Positions 8,334 through 16,779 of a stretch of DNA of 64,000 nt are shown here, piece after piece. Source of the stretch: Alteripontixanthobacter sp. (GTDB taxonomy: Bacteria > Pseudomonadota > Alphaproteobacteria > Sphingomonadales > Sphingomonadaceae); contig JBDVPM010000008.1 in assembly GCA_039968605.1 (NCBI GenBank), forward strand, positions 310,001 to 374,000. The letters are read 5' to 3'. The position numbers and the translations under genes are program-made. Numbering within the stretch: position 1 is the first letter of the stretch; every line of letters starts with the position of its first letter. Below the pieces are notes generated by a model. That model was not told the DNA's origin. It searched no databases and was given only the letters and a program-made list of their open reading frames with translations.

Positions 8334-10331
8334 GTGGTATTCGGTAAAAACTGGCTTGCTGCGCGGGGGGCTTTCATATGGCTCGCCGCTTCGATATTCG
8401 GCGCATCGGCGACACTTGCGCAGGAGGACGGGCCGACTGCGGCGGCCTCCGTATTATCCGATCCGATTGCCGGATCAGCCGAGAAACCTCAGCTCATCGA
8501 TACCGAATTGTTTGCCGGGCGTAGCCCGATTTCAGGCGCGAAGCTGTCGCCCGACGGTGATGTGATTGCGTTCAAGACTACCCGAGATGGTAAGCCGATC
8601 CTGATGGGATTGAAAGTCGATACGAGCGAAATCGTCGCATCGTTCCTGCTTCCTGACGAGATGGAGTTCGGCTGGTTCCGCTGGGCAGGCAACGACAAGG
8701 TCATCTTCAGCCTTTCCCAAAGGGGAGAGTTTTTCGATGAGGAGGTGCGTTATACGCGGCTTTTCGCAGTCCATATGGCCGAAGGATGGATCGAATTTAT
8801 CGGCTCGCGGGATTCGGTGGTCGATGGCGATGATGTAATTTTCGTGGCCGAGGACGGGTCGCATTTGCTGCTCTCGGTCCAGCGCGATATCCGCTCCTAC
8901 CCCAGCGTTATGCGCTTCGAGCTGGAGCCTGATACGCGGGGGAAGCAGGTCCAAGGCCCGAAACAATATATCTGGGAATGGTTCGCCGACGATGCCGGAG
9001 TGGTTCGGGCAGGCACGGGCTGGCGCCTTGGAAAGCTGAAAGTCTATTACCGCAAGAGCGATGGAGAGAAACTTCGGTTGGTCGGGCGGCTGAAGGAGGA
9101 AGACGAGGCGCAATATTGGGATATCGCCCAGATCGTCAGCGGATCGGATCAGGGATACGTCCTGCAGAAGGGCGATAGTGAGAGAGTAGGCCTATATTTG
9201 TTCGACTATTCCACCCGGCAGGTGGTCGAGCAGATTTACGAACATCCCGAGTGGGATCTCGACGGGGCGAGCATTCGCGACGGAAAACCTTATGCCGCCT
9301 ATTTTACGGACGACCAGGAGCGGGTTGTTTGGTTCGATGAAGACCAGAAAAAGCTGAATGCCCGTCTGCGCCGCTCGCTACCCGAAGACCGGGTGTGGGT
9401 AAGTTCGCGTGCCGAAGATAATTCACGGATGCTGGTGCGGGCCGGCGGCGAAGCCGATCCGGGTGCGGTGTATATCTATACGCCCGCCGCCAACAGGCTC
9501 GACCTGCTTAGCGAGCTGCGGCCGGGGCTGAAAGTCCATTGGCTGGCGAAGCCGCGGGCTATTGAATACAAGGCGCGCGATGGCACGGGCATCAATGGTT
9601 ATTTGACGCTGCCAAAAGGGCGCAAGGCCGCCGGATTGCCGCTGATTATTATGCCGCATGGCGGGCCATACGGTGTGCGCGATTCGCTGGTGTATGACGA
9701 TTGGGTGCAGATGCTCGCCAATCGCGGCTATGCGGTATTGCAACCCAATTATCGCGGTTCGGGCGGCTATGGTGAAGCGTTTTTCGAACTTGGCCGGGGA
9801 CAGGTCGGGCGCGCCATGCAAGACGATCTGGACGACGCGATGGATTGGGCGGTGGCCGAGGGCTACGCCGACGCAGACCGCGTATGTGTCATTGGCGGTT
9901 CATATGGGGGTTATGCGGCCTTGTGGGCGGTGATCCGCAATCCCGAACGCTATCGCTGCGCTGCCAGCTGGGCCGGGGTTACCGATTGGGACAAGATGCT
10001 ATCCTACGACCGGAACTTCATGACCCGAAAAGGCGGCCGCAAGTGGAAGCGACTGGTGGAAGGAAACGAGAAATTCGACCTCGATGCCGTCTCGCCCTAT
10101 CGTTTGGCAGACCAGCTCACCCGACCGGTTTTGCTGGCCCACGGCACCAAGGACAGCAACGTGCCTTTCAGCCAATTCAAACGATTCAGGAAAGCAGCCG
10201 AGGACGCTTCGGTTCGCCCCGTCGAACTGATAATCCAGGATGAAGGACACAGCTTTTCAAGCGCGGAAAACGAGCAGCAATGGTTCGACGCGCTCGACAC
10301 TTTCCTGAAGCAGCACAATCCGGCGGACTGA
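8334..10331 (+). CDS. Secreted S9 family peptidase (prolyl oligopeptidase type)
   Basis: 665 aa, starting with GTG immediately after the previous stop. An N-terminal signal peptide (hydrophobic about 10-28, ending near A-T-L-A-Q) predicts export. A beta-propeller-like domain spans roughly residues 45-400. The C-terminal alpha/beta-hydrolase domain carries the catalytic triad: S523 in GGSYGG, D607 in GTKDSNVP and H639 in DEGHSF. This is the acylaminoacyl/dipeptidyl peptidase-like arrangement common in sphingomonads. The natural substrate is unknown. It appears to be the last gene of a metZ-isomerase-peptidase unit and converges on the DUF411 gene. Confidence 0.9.
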   Translation: MVFGKNWLAARGAFIWLAASIFGASATLAQEDGPTAAASVLSDPIAGSAEKPQLIDTELFAGRSPISGAKLSPDGDVIAFKTTRDGKPILMGLKVDTSEIVASFLLPDEMEFGWFRWAGNDKVIFSLSQRGEFFDEEVRYTRLFAVHMAEGWIEFIGSRDSVVDGDDVIFVAEDGSHLLLSVQRDIRSYPSVMRFELEPDTRGKQVQGPKQYIWEWFADDAGVVRAGTGWRLGKLKVYYRKSDGEKLRLVGRLKEEDEAQYWDIAQIVSGSDQGYVLQKGDSERVGLYLFDYSTRQVVEQIYEHPEWDLDGASIRDGKPYAAYFTDDQERVVWFDEDQKKLNARLRRSLPEDRVWVSSRAEDNSRMLVRAGGEADPGAVYIYTPAANRLDLLSELRPGLKVHWLAKPRAIEYKARDGTGINGYLTLPKGRKAAGLPLIIMPHGGPYGVRDSLVYDDWVQMLANRGYAVLQPNYRGSGGYGEAFFELGRGQVGRAMQDDLDDAMDWAVAEGYADADRVCVIGGSYGGYAALWAVIRNPERYRCAASWAGVTDWDKMLSYDRNFMTRKGGRKWKRLVEGNEKFDLDAVSPYRLADQLTRPVLLAHGTKDSNVPFSQFKRFRKAAEDASVRPVELIIQDEGHSFSSAENEQQWFDALDTFLKQHNPAD

Positions 10332-10364
10332 CCGGAGCGCAGAAAGTAGCTTCGGCAAATCGGC

Positions 10365-10823
10365 CTATGGGTAAGATGCGTAAATCCGCACGCCGAAATC
10401 GCCGAATGCCAGCACCTGATAGGGTTGTACCCTGTCGCCCATCTCCATGCCGGGGGAGCCGAGGGGCATTCCCGGAACGGCGAGGCCGCGAATATCGGCT
10501 GGTTTTTCGCGCAATAGGCGGGCCACTTCGCGTGCCGGGACATGGCCTTCGATGATATAGCCGTCGATCTCGGTCGTGTGGCAGCTGGCGAGATTGGCGG
10601 GCACGCCCAGCCTTGCTTTCACCTCGCCCATCGGGACATCTTCGCGGACCTCAACCTCGCGCTCCAGCCCTTCGTGGGCATGTTCGGCCCATTCCATACA
10701 GCACCCGCAATTGGGATCGCGGAACATGGTAACCGTGCTGGCCTGCGCCGCGCCGGTACAGGCGGCGACAAGGAATAGCAGCATCGGTGAGAGGAAGCGG
10801 CGCAGGATGGGGGTGTGGGTCAT
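10365..10823 (-). CDS. DUF411 lipoprotein, probable metal-binding
   Basis: 152 aa. A signal sequence ends at a V-A-A-C lipobox (C22), so the mature protein is probably a lipoprotein. The DUF411 core has C39-G-C41-C42 near a thioredoxin-like start (MFRDPNCGCC) and a later S-C-H-T motif around C81-H82. DUF411 proteins are often found near copper-resistance genes and are thought to bind copper. No copper genes are adjacent here, so that role is inference from the family. The gene converges on the S9 peptidase gene and is divergent from sulP. Confidence 0.85.
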   Translation of the reverse strand: MTHTPILRRFLSPMLLFLVAACTGAAQASTVTMFRDPNCGCCMEWAEHAHEGLEREVEVREDVPMGEVKARLGVPANLASCHTTEIDGYIIEGHVPAREVARLLREKPADIRGLAVPGMPLGSPGMEMGDRVQPYQVLAFGDFGVRIYASYP

Positions 10824-10986
10824 GCGGCCGATTTAGGATGGCGCAACCCCATCGTCCAGTACCGAAGCGGCAAGCCGGACTGACAGCTCTGTTGTGCAAT
10901 GCAGCAAATCTCTATAGGCGGCGCAGGCAATCTTCACCTGCCGCCGCGCATTTTCGGCGCGTGCCACTCCCGCCGGGATAACCGAT

Positions 10987-12513
10987 ATGACAGTCTCCAC
11001 CGCCACCGGCGTAGCCACGCCCACATCCTGGCGTACCGATTGGCTCGGCAATATTCGTGCCGATATCCTTGCCGGGATGGTCGTAGCGCTGGCTCTGATC
11101 CCCGAAGCGATCGGTTTCTCGCTGATCGCGGGCGTCGATCCGAGCGTCGGCCTGTATGCCTCTGTGGCGATTGCCATGGTGATCGCGTTTGTCGGCGGGC
11201 GGCCCGGCATGATCTCCGCCGCGACCGCTGCAGTGGCGGTGGTGGTGATCCCGCTGGTGCGCGATTACGGGGTGGAATACCTGTTCGCCGCAACGATCCT
11301 GATGGGTATCATTCAGGGCATCGCGGCATTGCTGCGGCTCGACTTGCTGATGCAATTCGTCAGCCGCAGCGTAATCACCGGGTTCGTCAACGCGCTGGCG
11401 ATCCTGATATTCATTGCGCAGCTTCCGCAGCTCGATCCGCGTACCGAGGGGGTGACCTGGGTAACCTATGCAATGGTCGCGGCAGGGCTGGCCATTATCT
11501 ATGGCTGGCCGCGTATTAACAAGCTGATCCCCAGCCCCCTGCTGGCCATCGTCGTATTGACCGGCGTGTCGCTCTATTTTGGATCCGAAGTGATTACGGT
11601 AGGCCAGATGGGCGAGCTTCCCGACGGATTGCCGGGCTTCGTGTGGCCGGATGTTCCGCTAACCTGGGAAACGCTGCGGATTATCGCGCCCTATTCAGCC
11701 ACGATGGCCGCTGTTGGCCTGCTCGAATCGCTGCTGACCGCGCAGATCGTCGACGATATGACGCATACGGACAGCAACAAGCGCCGCGAAACCGCCGGGC
11801 AGGGCATCGCCAATATCGCAGCGGCCTGCGTGGGCGGAATGGGCGGCTGTGCGATGATCGGGCAATCGGTGATCAATATCGCTTCGGGAGGCCGGGGGCG
11901 ACTATCGACCTTTGTCGCCGGTGCGTTCCTGTTGTTCTTGCTGGCGGTGCTAGGTCCGTTCGTCGGCCAAGTGCCGATGCCTGCGCTGGTCGCGGTGATG
12001 ATCATGGTCAGTATCGGGACATTCAGCTGGACATCGATCCGCAATCTCAAACTGCATCCCCCAAGCTCCAGCGTGGTGATGCTGGCCACCGTGGCAGTCG
12101 TGGTGTTCACCCACGATCTGGCCATGGGCGTACTGATCGGGGTGCTGCTCAGCGGGATATTCTTCGCCAACAAGGTGCGCGGTATGTTCTCGGTGGAGCG
12201 GGTGCGCCGTCCGCATAGCGCCGTCTATGTCGTGACCGGGCAGATTTTCTTTGCCAGCGTCGACCGGTTCATCCGCGCTCTCGGCCCGGAAAGCCAGTAT
12301 GACGATGCCTCCACCCACGTCGTGATCGATGTCAGCCGCGCGCATTTCTGGGATATTTCCGCCATCGCGGCGCTCGACAAGGTCGTCGATCGGATGCGTC
12401 GCAATGGCCGCCACACCCGCATCGTCGGCATGAATACCGCGACGCAGGATCTGGTCGACAAATTCGCTCTGGAAGACCGCACCGGGCTGGAAACAGGCCT
12501 CGCCCCGCATTGA
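10987..12513 (+). CDS. SulP family anion transporter with STAS domain
   Basis: 508 aa. A SulP membrane core of about 10-14 helices covers residues 20-400 and opens with the family stretch [22 protein letters not shown]-terminal STAS domain follows (about 405-505), including the [15 protein letters not shown] phosphorylation-site-like loop. Members carry sulfate, bicarbonate or dicarboxylates with H+ or Na+. The substrate cannot be assigned. It is monocistronic. A TATAGG hexamer at 10913-10918 with a weak TTGTGC 15 bp upstream may be its promoter. Confidence 0.9.
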   Translation: MTVSTATGVATPTSWRTDWLGNIRADILAGMVVALALIPEAIGFSLIAGVDPSVGLYASVAIAMVIAFVGGRPGMISAATAAVAVVVIPLVRDYGVEYLFAATILMGIIQGIAALLRLDLLMQFVSRSVITGFVNALAILIFIAQLPQLDPRTEGVTWVTYAMVAAGLAIIYGWPRINKLIPSPLLAIVVLTGVSLYFGSEVITVGQMGELPDGLPGFVWPDVPLTWETLRIIAPYSATMAAVGLLESLLTAQIVDDMTHTDSNKRRETAGQGIANIAAACVGGMGGCAMIGQSVINIASGGRGRLSTFVAGAFLLFLLAVLGPFVGQVPMPALVAVMIMVSIGTFSWTSIRNLKLHPPSSSVVMLATVAVVVFTHDLAMGVLIGVLLSGIFFANKVRGMFSVERVRRPHSAVYVVTGQIFFASVDRFIRALGPESQYDDASTHVVIDVSRAHFWDISAIAALDKVVDRMRRNGRHTRIVGMNTATQDLVDKFALEDRTGLETGLAPH

Positions 12514-12540
12514 TGGGGTGCGCGCCCAGGACGCCTGCCT

Positions 12541-14310
12541 TCAGCCTTCCAATTGCGCGATGATCTGGCGGCGGGCATTCTCGCTCCAAATGAACAGGGC
12601 TATCTGCTGCTCGATCTCCGGGCGATTGGCGGCGAAATAGTCCGGATCTGTGAGTGAGCGCCTGATCGATTCGGTAGTATCCTCGACCAGTCCCTGACTT
12701 TCGCCAATAATCAATCGACCCGTAGCCTCCCGCGCCAAATCCTCTTGCCCCCGCGCCAGCAGGGACAATGTCAGATAAAGATGCAGCAACGGATCGGGAT
12801 CCGGGTTGACTGCAAGAAGCAGGGCGACGGTCTGCTCTTCGCGTTGAGCGGTTTCAGGATCGGGAGGGCAGCCGCTCGCCTCGGTCAGTCCGGCGGCGAG
12901 CAGTGCGGGGAACGACGTGCCGCGCTCCAGCGCGCGGCCGACATAAGCGCGGGCGCGGCTGCAATCGCCTTCGGCGAAGCTGACTTTGGCACCCATGAAA
13001 TTGGCGAAAGGATTGTGTTCGTCCAGTTTCAGCGCAGCCAGGTTGTCTTCCCATGCCTGCCCTGACCGCGTGACCGGTTGCCCCTGCAACAGCAATTGCT
13101 GGTATTGCATGAAGGATCGCCGGGCGAGCCAGTAGGCTGCAAAGCGATCGCGTGGAAACCGCTCCAGGCAGCTCTCGATCAGCGCAAACGCTGCCCCCGG
13201 TTGGGCGCGGCTTCCCTCGATCACGATGAAGCATTCGTAGGGGGTGTCCGGCTCCTCCGTAATTTTTTCGCGCTGGTCGTGCGAAATCAGACCATTGGGC
13301 GCGGTGATATAGGCGAGGTTCGCTTCGATCTCTCCCAGAAACAGTTCCCTGTCCCCGGTGAACGGGATGGTTGCGGTATAAAGCAGGTCATTTTCATCAT
13401 TGTAGAGATGCAATAGCGCATCGGGGTTGCCAGCGCCGCTGCCCATGCTGAGTCTTATCGAATACTGGGCAAGATCGTCCTTCTCGCCCTCCGCCAAAAG
13501 GCGGGAGACGAAGGACCTGCTAAGCTGGTTGCGAGCAATTCGCTCGGCTGCCGAAACCAGCATCGCAGTCTGTTCGCCTTCGGCAAAGCTATCGTCGGAA
13601 AATACGCTGAGAACTATTGCCGGCGGACCGCCGGGGAGTTTCTCTGTCAGCAAACGATCCTTGCCCCACCATACTGCCGCAATCAGCGCCAGCGTTACAA
13701 GCACTGCAATCCCGGCAAAAACCCCGCGCGGTAAAGACCTGGCAGGTGGCGCCGCACTCCCTTGTGCAACAGCGCTATTCGTCAGGCTTTCCCCGTCCGA
13801 GGGAGTAGAAGCCGCAGCTGGCGCTTCCGAAGCATCGGCACCTGCCGCCGATCCTGCTACTCCGTTCGGCTCCTGATCAGGCCCGGGCGAGGTGACAACC
13901 GCCGGCGGGGGCACTGGTTCTGGCTCAGCCTCTGCAACCGAATTGCGGGATACGGCATCGGGATAGGCTTGGTCGCGCGATCCCAGCCGCAAGCGGTAAT
14001 CGCCCGGCTTGATGTACACGCACCCGCCTTCGACCGGTTCGTTGCGCGCGTAATAGGAGGCCAGGTTCGACCGCAGACGGGAAACCTGCACCCGTGGATA
14101 GCTGTCGCTGGATAGGTCGAAATCTTCCGGTCGGCCCAGCCCATCGACCGCGACGGTGTATTGAGTCAGGCCGTGATCGCCGGCGATAGCGTGGTCCCGC
14201 AAGAATTTCAGCAGGCGCGTCTGTATCGGTGCCCGCACGAACAGCGGATCGGCCAATATACGATCAACCTCCAGGCGCAATGCGCCATTGAAATCCATTC
14301 GCTCCACCAT
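12541..14310 (-). CDS. Membrane-anchored protein with N-terminal DNA-binding-like domain and periplasmic repeat domain
   Basis: 589 aa in three parts. Residues 1-110 look like a winged-helix-type domain, with VSRLRSNLASYYARN at 77-91 and a final Y-I-K-P-G-D-Y-R-L hairpin, as in membrane-tethered one-component regulators. Residues 120-190 are a Pro/Ala/Ser linker, and 196-216 form a single membrane helix. Residues 220-589 would be periplasmic, alpha-helical and TPR-like in character. This resembles CadC/ToxR-type layouts, but I cannot name a family. An ATG at 14298 is an alternative start. Paired GTTAAC hexamers lie just upstream, which suggests possible autoregulation. Confidence 0.75.
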   Translation of the reverse strand: MVERMDFNGALRLEVDRILADPLFVRAPIQTRLLKFLRDHAIAGDHGLTQYTVAVDGLGRPEDFDLSSDSYPRVQVSRLRSNLASYYARNEPVEGGCVYIKPGDYRLRLGSRDQAYPDAVSRNSVAEAEPEPVPPPAVVTSPGPDQEPNGVAGSAAGADASEAPAAASTPSDGESLTNSAVAQGSAAPPARSLPRGVFAGIAVLVTLALIAAVWWGKDRLLTEKLPGGPPAIVLSVFSDDSFAEGEQTAMLVSAAERIARNQLSRSFVSRLLAEGEKDDLAQYSIRLSMGSGAGNPDALLHLYNDENDLLYTATIPFTGDRELFLGEIEANLAYITAPNGLISHDQREKITEEPDTPYECFIVIEGSRAQPGAAFALIESCLERFPRDRFAAYWLARRSFMQYQQLLLQGQPVTRSGQAWEDNLAALKLDEHNPFANFMGAKVSFAEGDCSRARAYVGRALERGTSFPALLAAGLTEASGCPPDPETAQREEQTVALLLAVNPDPDPLLHLYLTLSLLARGQEDLAREATGRLIIGESQGLVEDTTESIRRSLTDPDYFAANRPEIEQQIALFIWSENARRQIIAQLEG

Positions 14311-14622
14311 CGGATATGCTTAGCGACCTTTATTACCGGTGAGTATATGTTAACGAGTGTTAACAAGTTGCGTAATTTATAGGATATTGACACGCCGTAC
14401 CCAAATCGCCGCCGGGCGTCGGCAATAATGGAACGGTATGTAACGTTGCATTTGCGGTTTATAAATCCCGCTTACGGGCAATCCTACTAAATTCGGTATC
14501 GATGTCCACAAAGGTCACCTCTATTTGCCAAAGGGCCGATTGAGATGGCCCGCCGGGCCTAGCGGCAGGGGGACGGATCGCCCTCTTGCCCGCCCCGCCG
14601 CATCACCGCTATGCTAGGCGGC
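14311..14622. other. AT-richer divergent intergenic region
   Basis: About 310 bp between the membrane regulator and apaG, clearly lower in GC than its surroundings over 14320-14500. It holds the GTTAAC pair at 14349-14364 and several AT-rich -10-like hexamers on the minus strand (TATACT and TATAAA types). No good spaced -35/-10 pair could be settled. A TTGACA on the plus strand near 14386 has no matching -10 box 16-18 bp downstream. No RNA gene or open frame with a ribosome site was seen. Confidence 0.5.
14349..14364. promoter_or_regulatory. Tandem GTTAAC sites one helical turn apart
   Basis: Two copies of the self-complementary hexamer GTTAAC start exactly 10 bp apart (14349-14354 and 14359-14364), so both face the same side of the helix. 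They lie about 40-55 bp upstream of the start of the membrane-anchored regulator on the minus strand. The spacing is typical of a site for a dimeric or cooperatively binding regulator. The binding protein is unknown; the adjacent regulator is the obvious candidate. Confidence 0.4.
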
Positions 14623-15021
14623 ATGAAGGAACTATTCCAACATGCCGCCGTCACCGAAGGCATCACCGTGCGAGTTGCGGTGAATTTCCTGCCCGAACAA
14701 TCGCGGCCCGATGCGAATAAATGGTTCTGGGTCTATCACATCCGGATCGAGAACGATTCCGCCGAAGCCGTCCAACTGATGACGCGGCATTGGCGGATCA
14801 CCGATGCGCGCGGCATGGTGAACCACGTCGACGGCGAAGGGGTGGTGGGGGAACAGCCCCGGCTTGAGCCCGGCCAAACCCATGATTACGTGTCCGGATG
14901 TCCGCTCTCCACGCCGCATGGTACGATGGAAGGGTTCTATACTTTCCACCGCGAGGACGGCTCGCAAATGGAAATCCGTATCCCGTTCTTCCCCCTGGCC
15001 GCTCCGGCTACTGCGAATTAA
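14623..15021 (+). CDS. apaG: ApaG protein
   Basis: 132 aa, the usual ApaG length. It is a fibronectin-III-like beta sandwich with the family signatures W-V-Y-H-I-R-I-E-N, the R-x-W-x-I-T-D region, G-E-Q-P-x-L-x-P-G, and Y-V-S-G-C-P-L-S-T-P-H-G-T-M-E-G-F-Y. ApaG is tied genetically to Co2+/Mg2+ handling and binds pyrophosphate-containing nucleotides in some species; its exact role is unsettled. The ATG at 14623 has a weak AGG upstream. An in-frame ATG at 14611 would add four residues. It is transcribed away from the membrane regulator. Confidence 0.92.
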   Translation: MKELFQHAAVTEGITVRVAVNFLPEQSRPDANKWFWVYHIRIENDSAEAVQLMTRHWRITDARGMVNHVDGEGVVGEQPRLEPGQTHDYVSGCPLSTPHGTMEGFYTFHREDGSQMEIRIPFFPLAAPATAN

Positions 15022-15107
15022 GCAGGCGGCATTGGCGGGCAGGCTTTTGGCGCGCTATCGCTTCGCTACTTGAGCGCGGGAGCCAGCCCGCCTAGATAGC
15101 GCCAGCC

Positions 15108-15911
15108 ATGAAGCGTACCCATTTGCCTCTCAACGCCCTGCGCGTGTTCGATGCCGCCGCGCGGCATCTCAGCTTTACACGCGCGGCGGACGAGTTGGCG
15201 GTGACGCCTGCCGCTGTCGGACAGCAGATCCGTGCATTGGAAGATCACCTCGGCACCGTATTGTTCCGCCGTACATCGCGCGGGCTGGAACTGACGGACG
15301 AGGGCTGCGCGGGGCTCGATCCGCTGCGCGAAGGATTCCTGCGCTTCGAGGAAAGCGTTCAGGCCATGCAGGCGGGTCAGGCGAGCGACAGCTACACCAT
15401 CGCCGCACCGCGTGAATTCTACGCCCAGTGGCTCGCTGTGCGGCTGGCCGCGTTTCAGGCAGAGCGTCCCGATATCCGCTATCAATTCGTCGATGACGAG
15501 AATGCCGATTTCACCGAAGCCAACCTCGATTTCGCGGTGCGGCTGGTGGATGGGCCAGGCGATCTGGAGGGTGTCGAGCTGGCACCCGCCCGCCGTGTGG
15601 TCGTCGCTCGCCCAGCGGAGTTGGGCGGGGCGGCGGACCAATGGATAGACTGGCCCGCAGCCCCGCTTCCCGAAGGGGAGGAAGGCGCGGTGCAGGTCGG
15701 CAATGCAGGGCAAGCTTTGTCGAGCGCGATGGCCGGGATGGGCCGCGCGATCCTGCCCGCCCTGCTGGTGGAAGAGGCGCTGGAAGCCGGAAGGCTGGAG
15801 GCGCTGGAAGGCCCCGACGAGGGCCGCCGGGCCTACTGGCTGGTCGCGCCGCGTCCGCAATGGAGGCAGAAAAAGGTCAAGGCGCTGGTGGAGTTTTTGA
15901 GCCAAGCCTAG
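15108..15911 (+). CDS. LysR-type transcriptional regulator, GcvA-like
   Basis: 267 aa. The N-terminal winged helix-turn-helix (about residues 5-65) has the typical L-N-A-L-R-V-F-D-A-A-A-R-H-L-S-F-T-R-A-A-D-E-L pattern, as found in GcvA-type regulators. The effector-binding domain fills the remainder and is about 30 residues shorter than in many LysR proteins. The usual divergent target gene is missing: upstream is apaG in the same direction, and downstream a hydrolase gene converges. The regulated genes and effector are therefore unknown. Confidence 0.88.
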   Translation: MKRTHLPLNALRVFDAAARHLSFTRAADELAVTPAAVGQQIRALEDHLGTVLFRRTSRGLELTDEGCAGLDPLREGFLRFEESVQAMQAGQASDSYTIAAPREFYAQWLAVRLAAFQAERPDIRYQFVDDENADFTEANLDFAVRLVDGPGDLEGVELAPARRVVVARPAELGGAADQWIDWPAAPLPEGEEGAVQVGNAGQALSSAMAGMGRAILPALLVEEALEAGRLEALEGPDEGRRAYWLVAPRPQWRQKKVKALVEFLSQA

Positions 15912-15984
15912 GTCCGTTTCGGGCTGTCGATATTTTGCACACCCTTAGCCAAATAGGTCGGGCGGTTCGTTACGGACCCTAAGC

Positions 15985-16779
15985 TTAGTGCAGCCGTGTG
16001 CGCGGGTAGAGGAGCTGCGCCAGGCCGCGTGCGCGGAAGGGCTGCCATTTGCCCTCCGGTTGGGCGAGCCGGTCCGCGAGGGCCAGCATCACCGCCGGAT
16101 TGACGCCGAGGCCGATATGGCTGGCCATCACTTCGATATTCTCGACTTCGCTATGGTCGCTATGCGCCCGGTCCTGGACCGATCCGCGCCAATGCACGAC
16201 ACCGTCGCCCTTGGTAAGGATAGAAGTAGTCGGAACCGGCGGAGCCTGATGTAGCCCGGTGAAGCGTCCGGATTTGAGCGGTTCCGGTTCGCGGCCATTC
16301 AGCATCTCGAACAGCCGCGCCGCGTTGGTATGGCCGCGATCGTCGCTGATCGGGCTGCCGAGCGAGATCACCTGGCGGACCTTTTTCGGCATCATCTTGG
16401 CCAATTCGCGCGCGAATACGCCGCCGAGGCTCCAGCCGACGATCGAAATCTTGCCGCCGGTCCGCTCGTGCAAAGCCCCGACGCAGGAGGCCATTTTTTC
16501 AACGCGTTCATTGTCCACGCGCAAATTGCGGCCCAATTCCCAGCCAACCACGTCGTATTCGAGTCTCTTGAGCAGGTTGCGCATGGGGCGGGTCGAGCTG
16601 TCGCTGGCCATGAAGCCCGGGAGCACCAGCACGCCGTGCCCATCGCCCTTTGGCAACATCGACATCGCTGGGCGCAGAGCTACAAAGGCAGCCAGCTCGC
16701 CCATGGCCCGGCTGGGTTCGGTCAGTGCGAGCAATTTGCTGGGCGGGCGGGCCGGTACGGAGGCTATTGTGGCGGTCAT
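15985..16779 (-). CDS. Alpha/beta hydrolase linked to a wax ester synthase gene
   Basis: 264 aa with an alpha/beta-hydrolase fold. An oxyanion-hole-type loop V-L-V-L-P-G-F sits near residue 50, the nucleophile is S117 in GWSLGG, and a late S-H-I-G-L-G segment near 230 could supply the catalytic histidine. Its ATG overlaps the stop of the upstream acyltransferase gene by 4 bp, indicating translational coupling. The pairing suggests a lipase or esterase acting on neutral lipids or on fatty-acid substrates. The precise substrate is unknown. No signal peptide is seen, so it is probably cytosolic or lipid-body associated. Confidence 0.82.
   Translation of the reverse strand: MTATIASVPARPPSKLLALTEPSRAMGELAAFVALRPAMSMLPKGDGHGVLVLPGFMASDSSTRPMRNLLKRLEYDVVGWELGRNLRVDNERVEKMASCVGALHERTGGKISIVGWSLGGVFARELAKMMPKKVRQVISLGSPISDDRGHTNAARLFEMLNGREPEPLKSGRFTGLHQAPPVPTTSILTKGDGVVHWRGSVQDRAHSDHSEVENIEVMASHIGLGVNPAVMLALADRLAQPEGKWQPFRARGLAQLLYPRTRLH

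Noticed and set aside
14385-14440. A plus-strand TTGACA promoter for apaG
   Set aside because: The -35-like hexamer has no acceptable -10 box 16-18 bp downstream; the sequence there is GC-rich.
15909-15982. An inverted repeat (GGTCCGT and ACGGACC) after the LysR gene as a terminator
   Set aside because: The arms are only 7 bp long and about 55 bp apart with no T-run, so a functional terminator is not supported.
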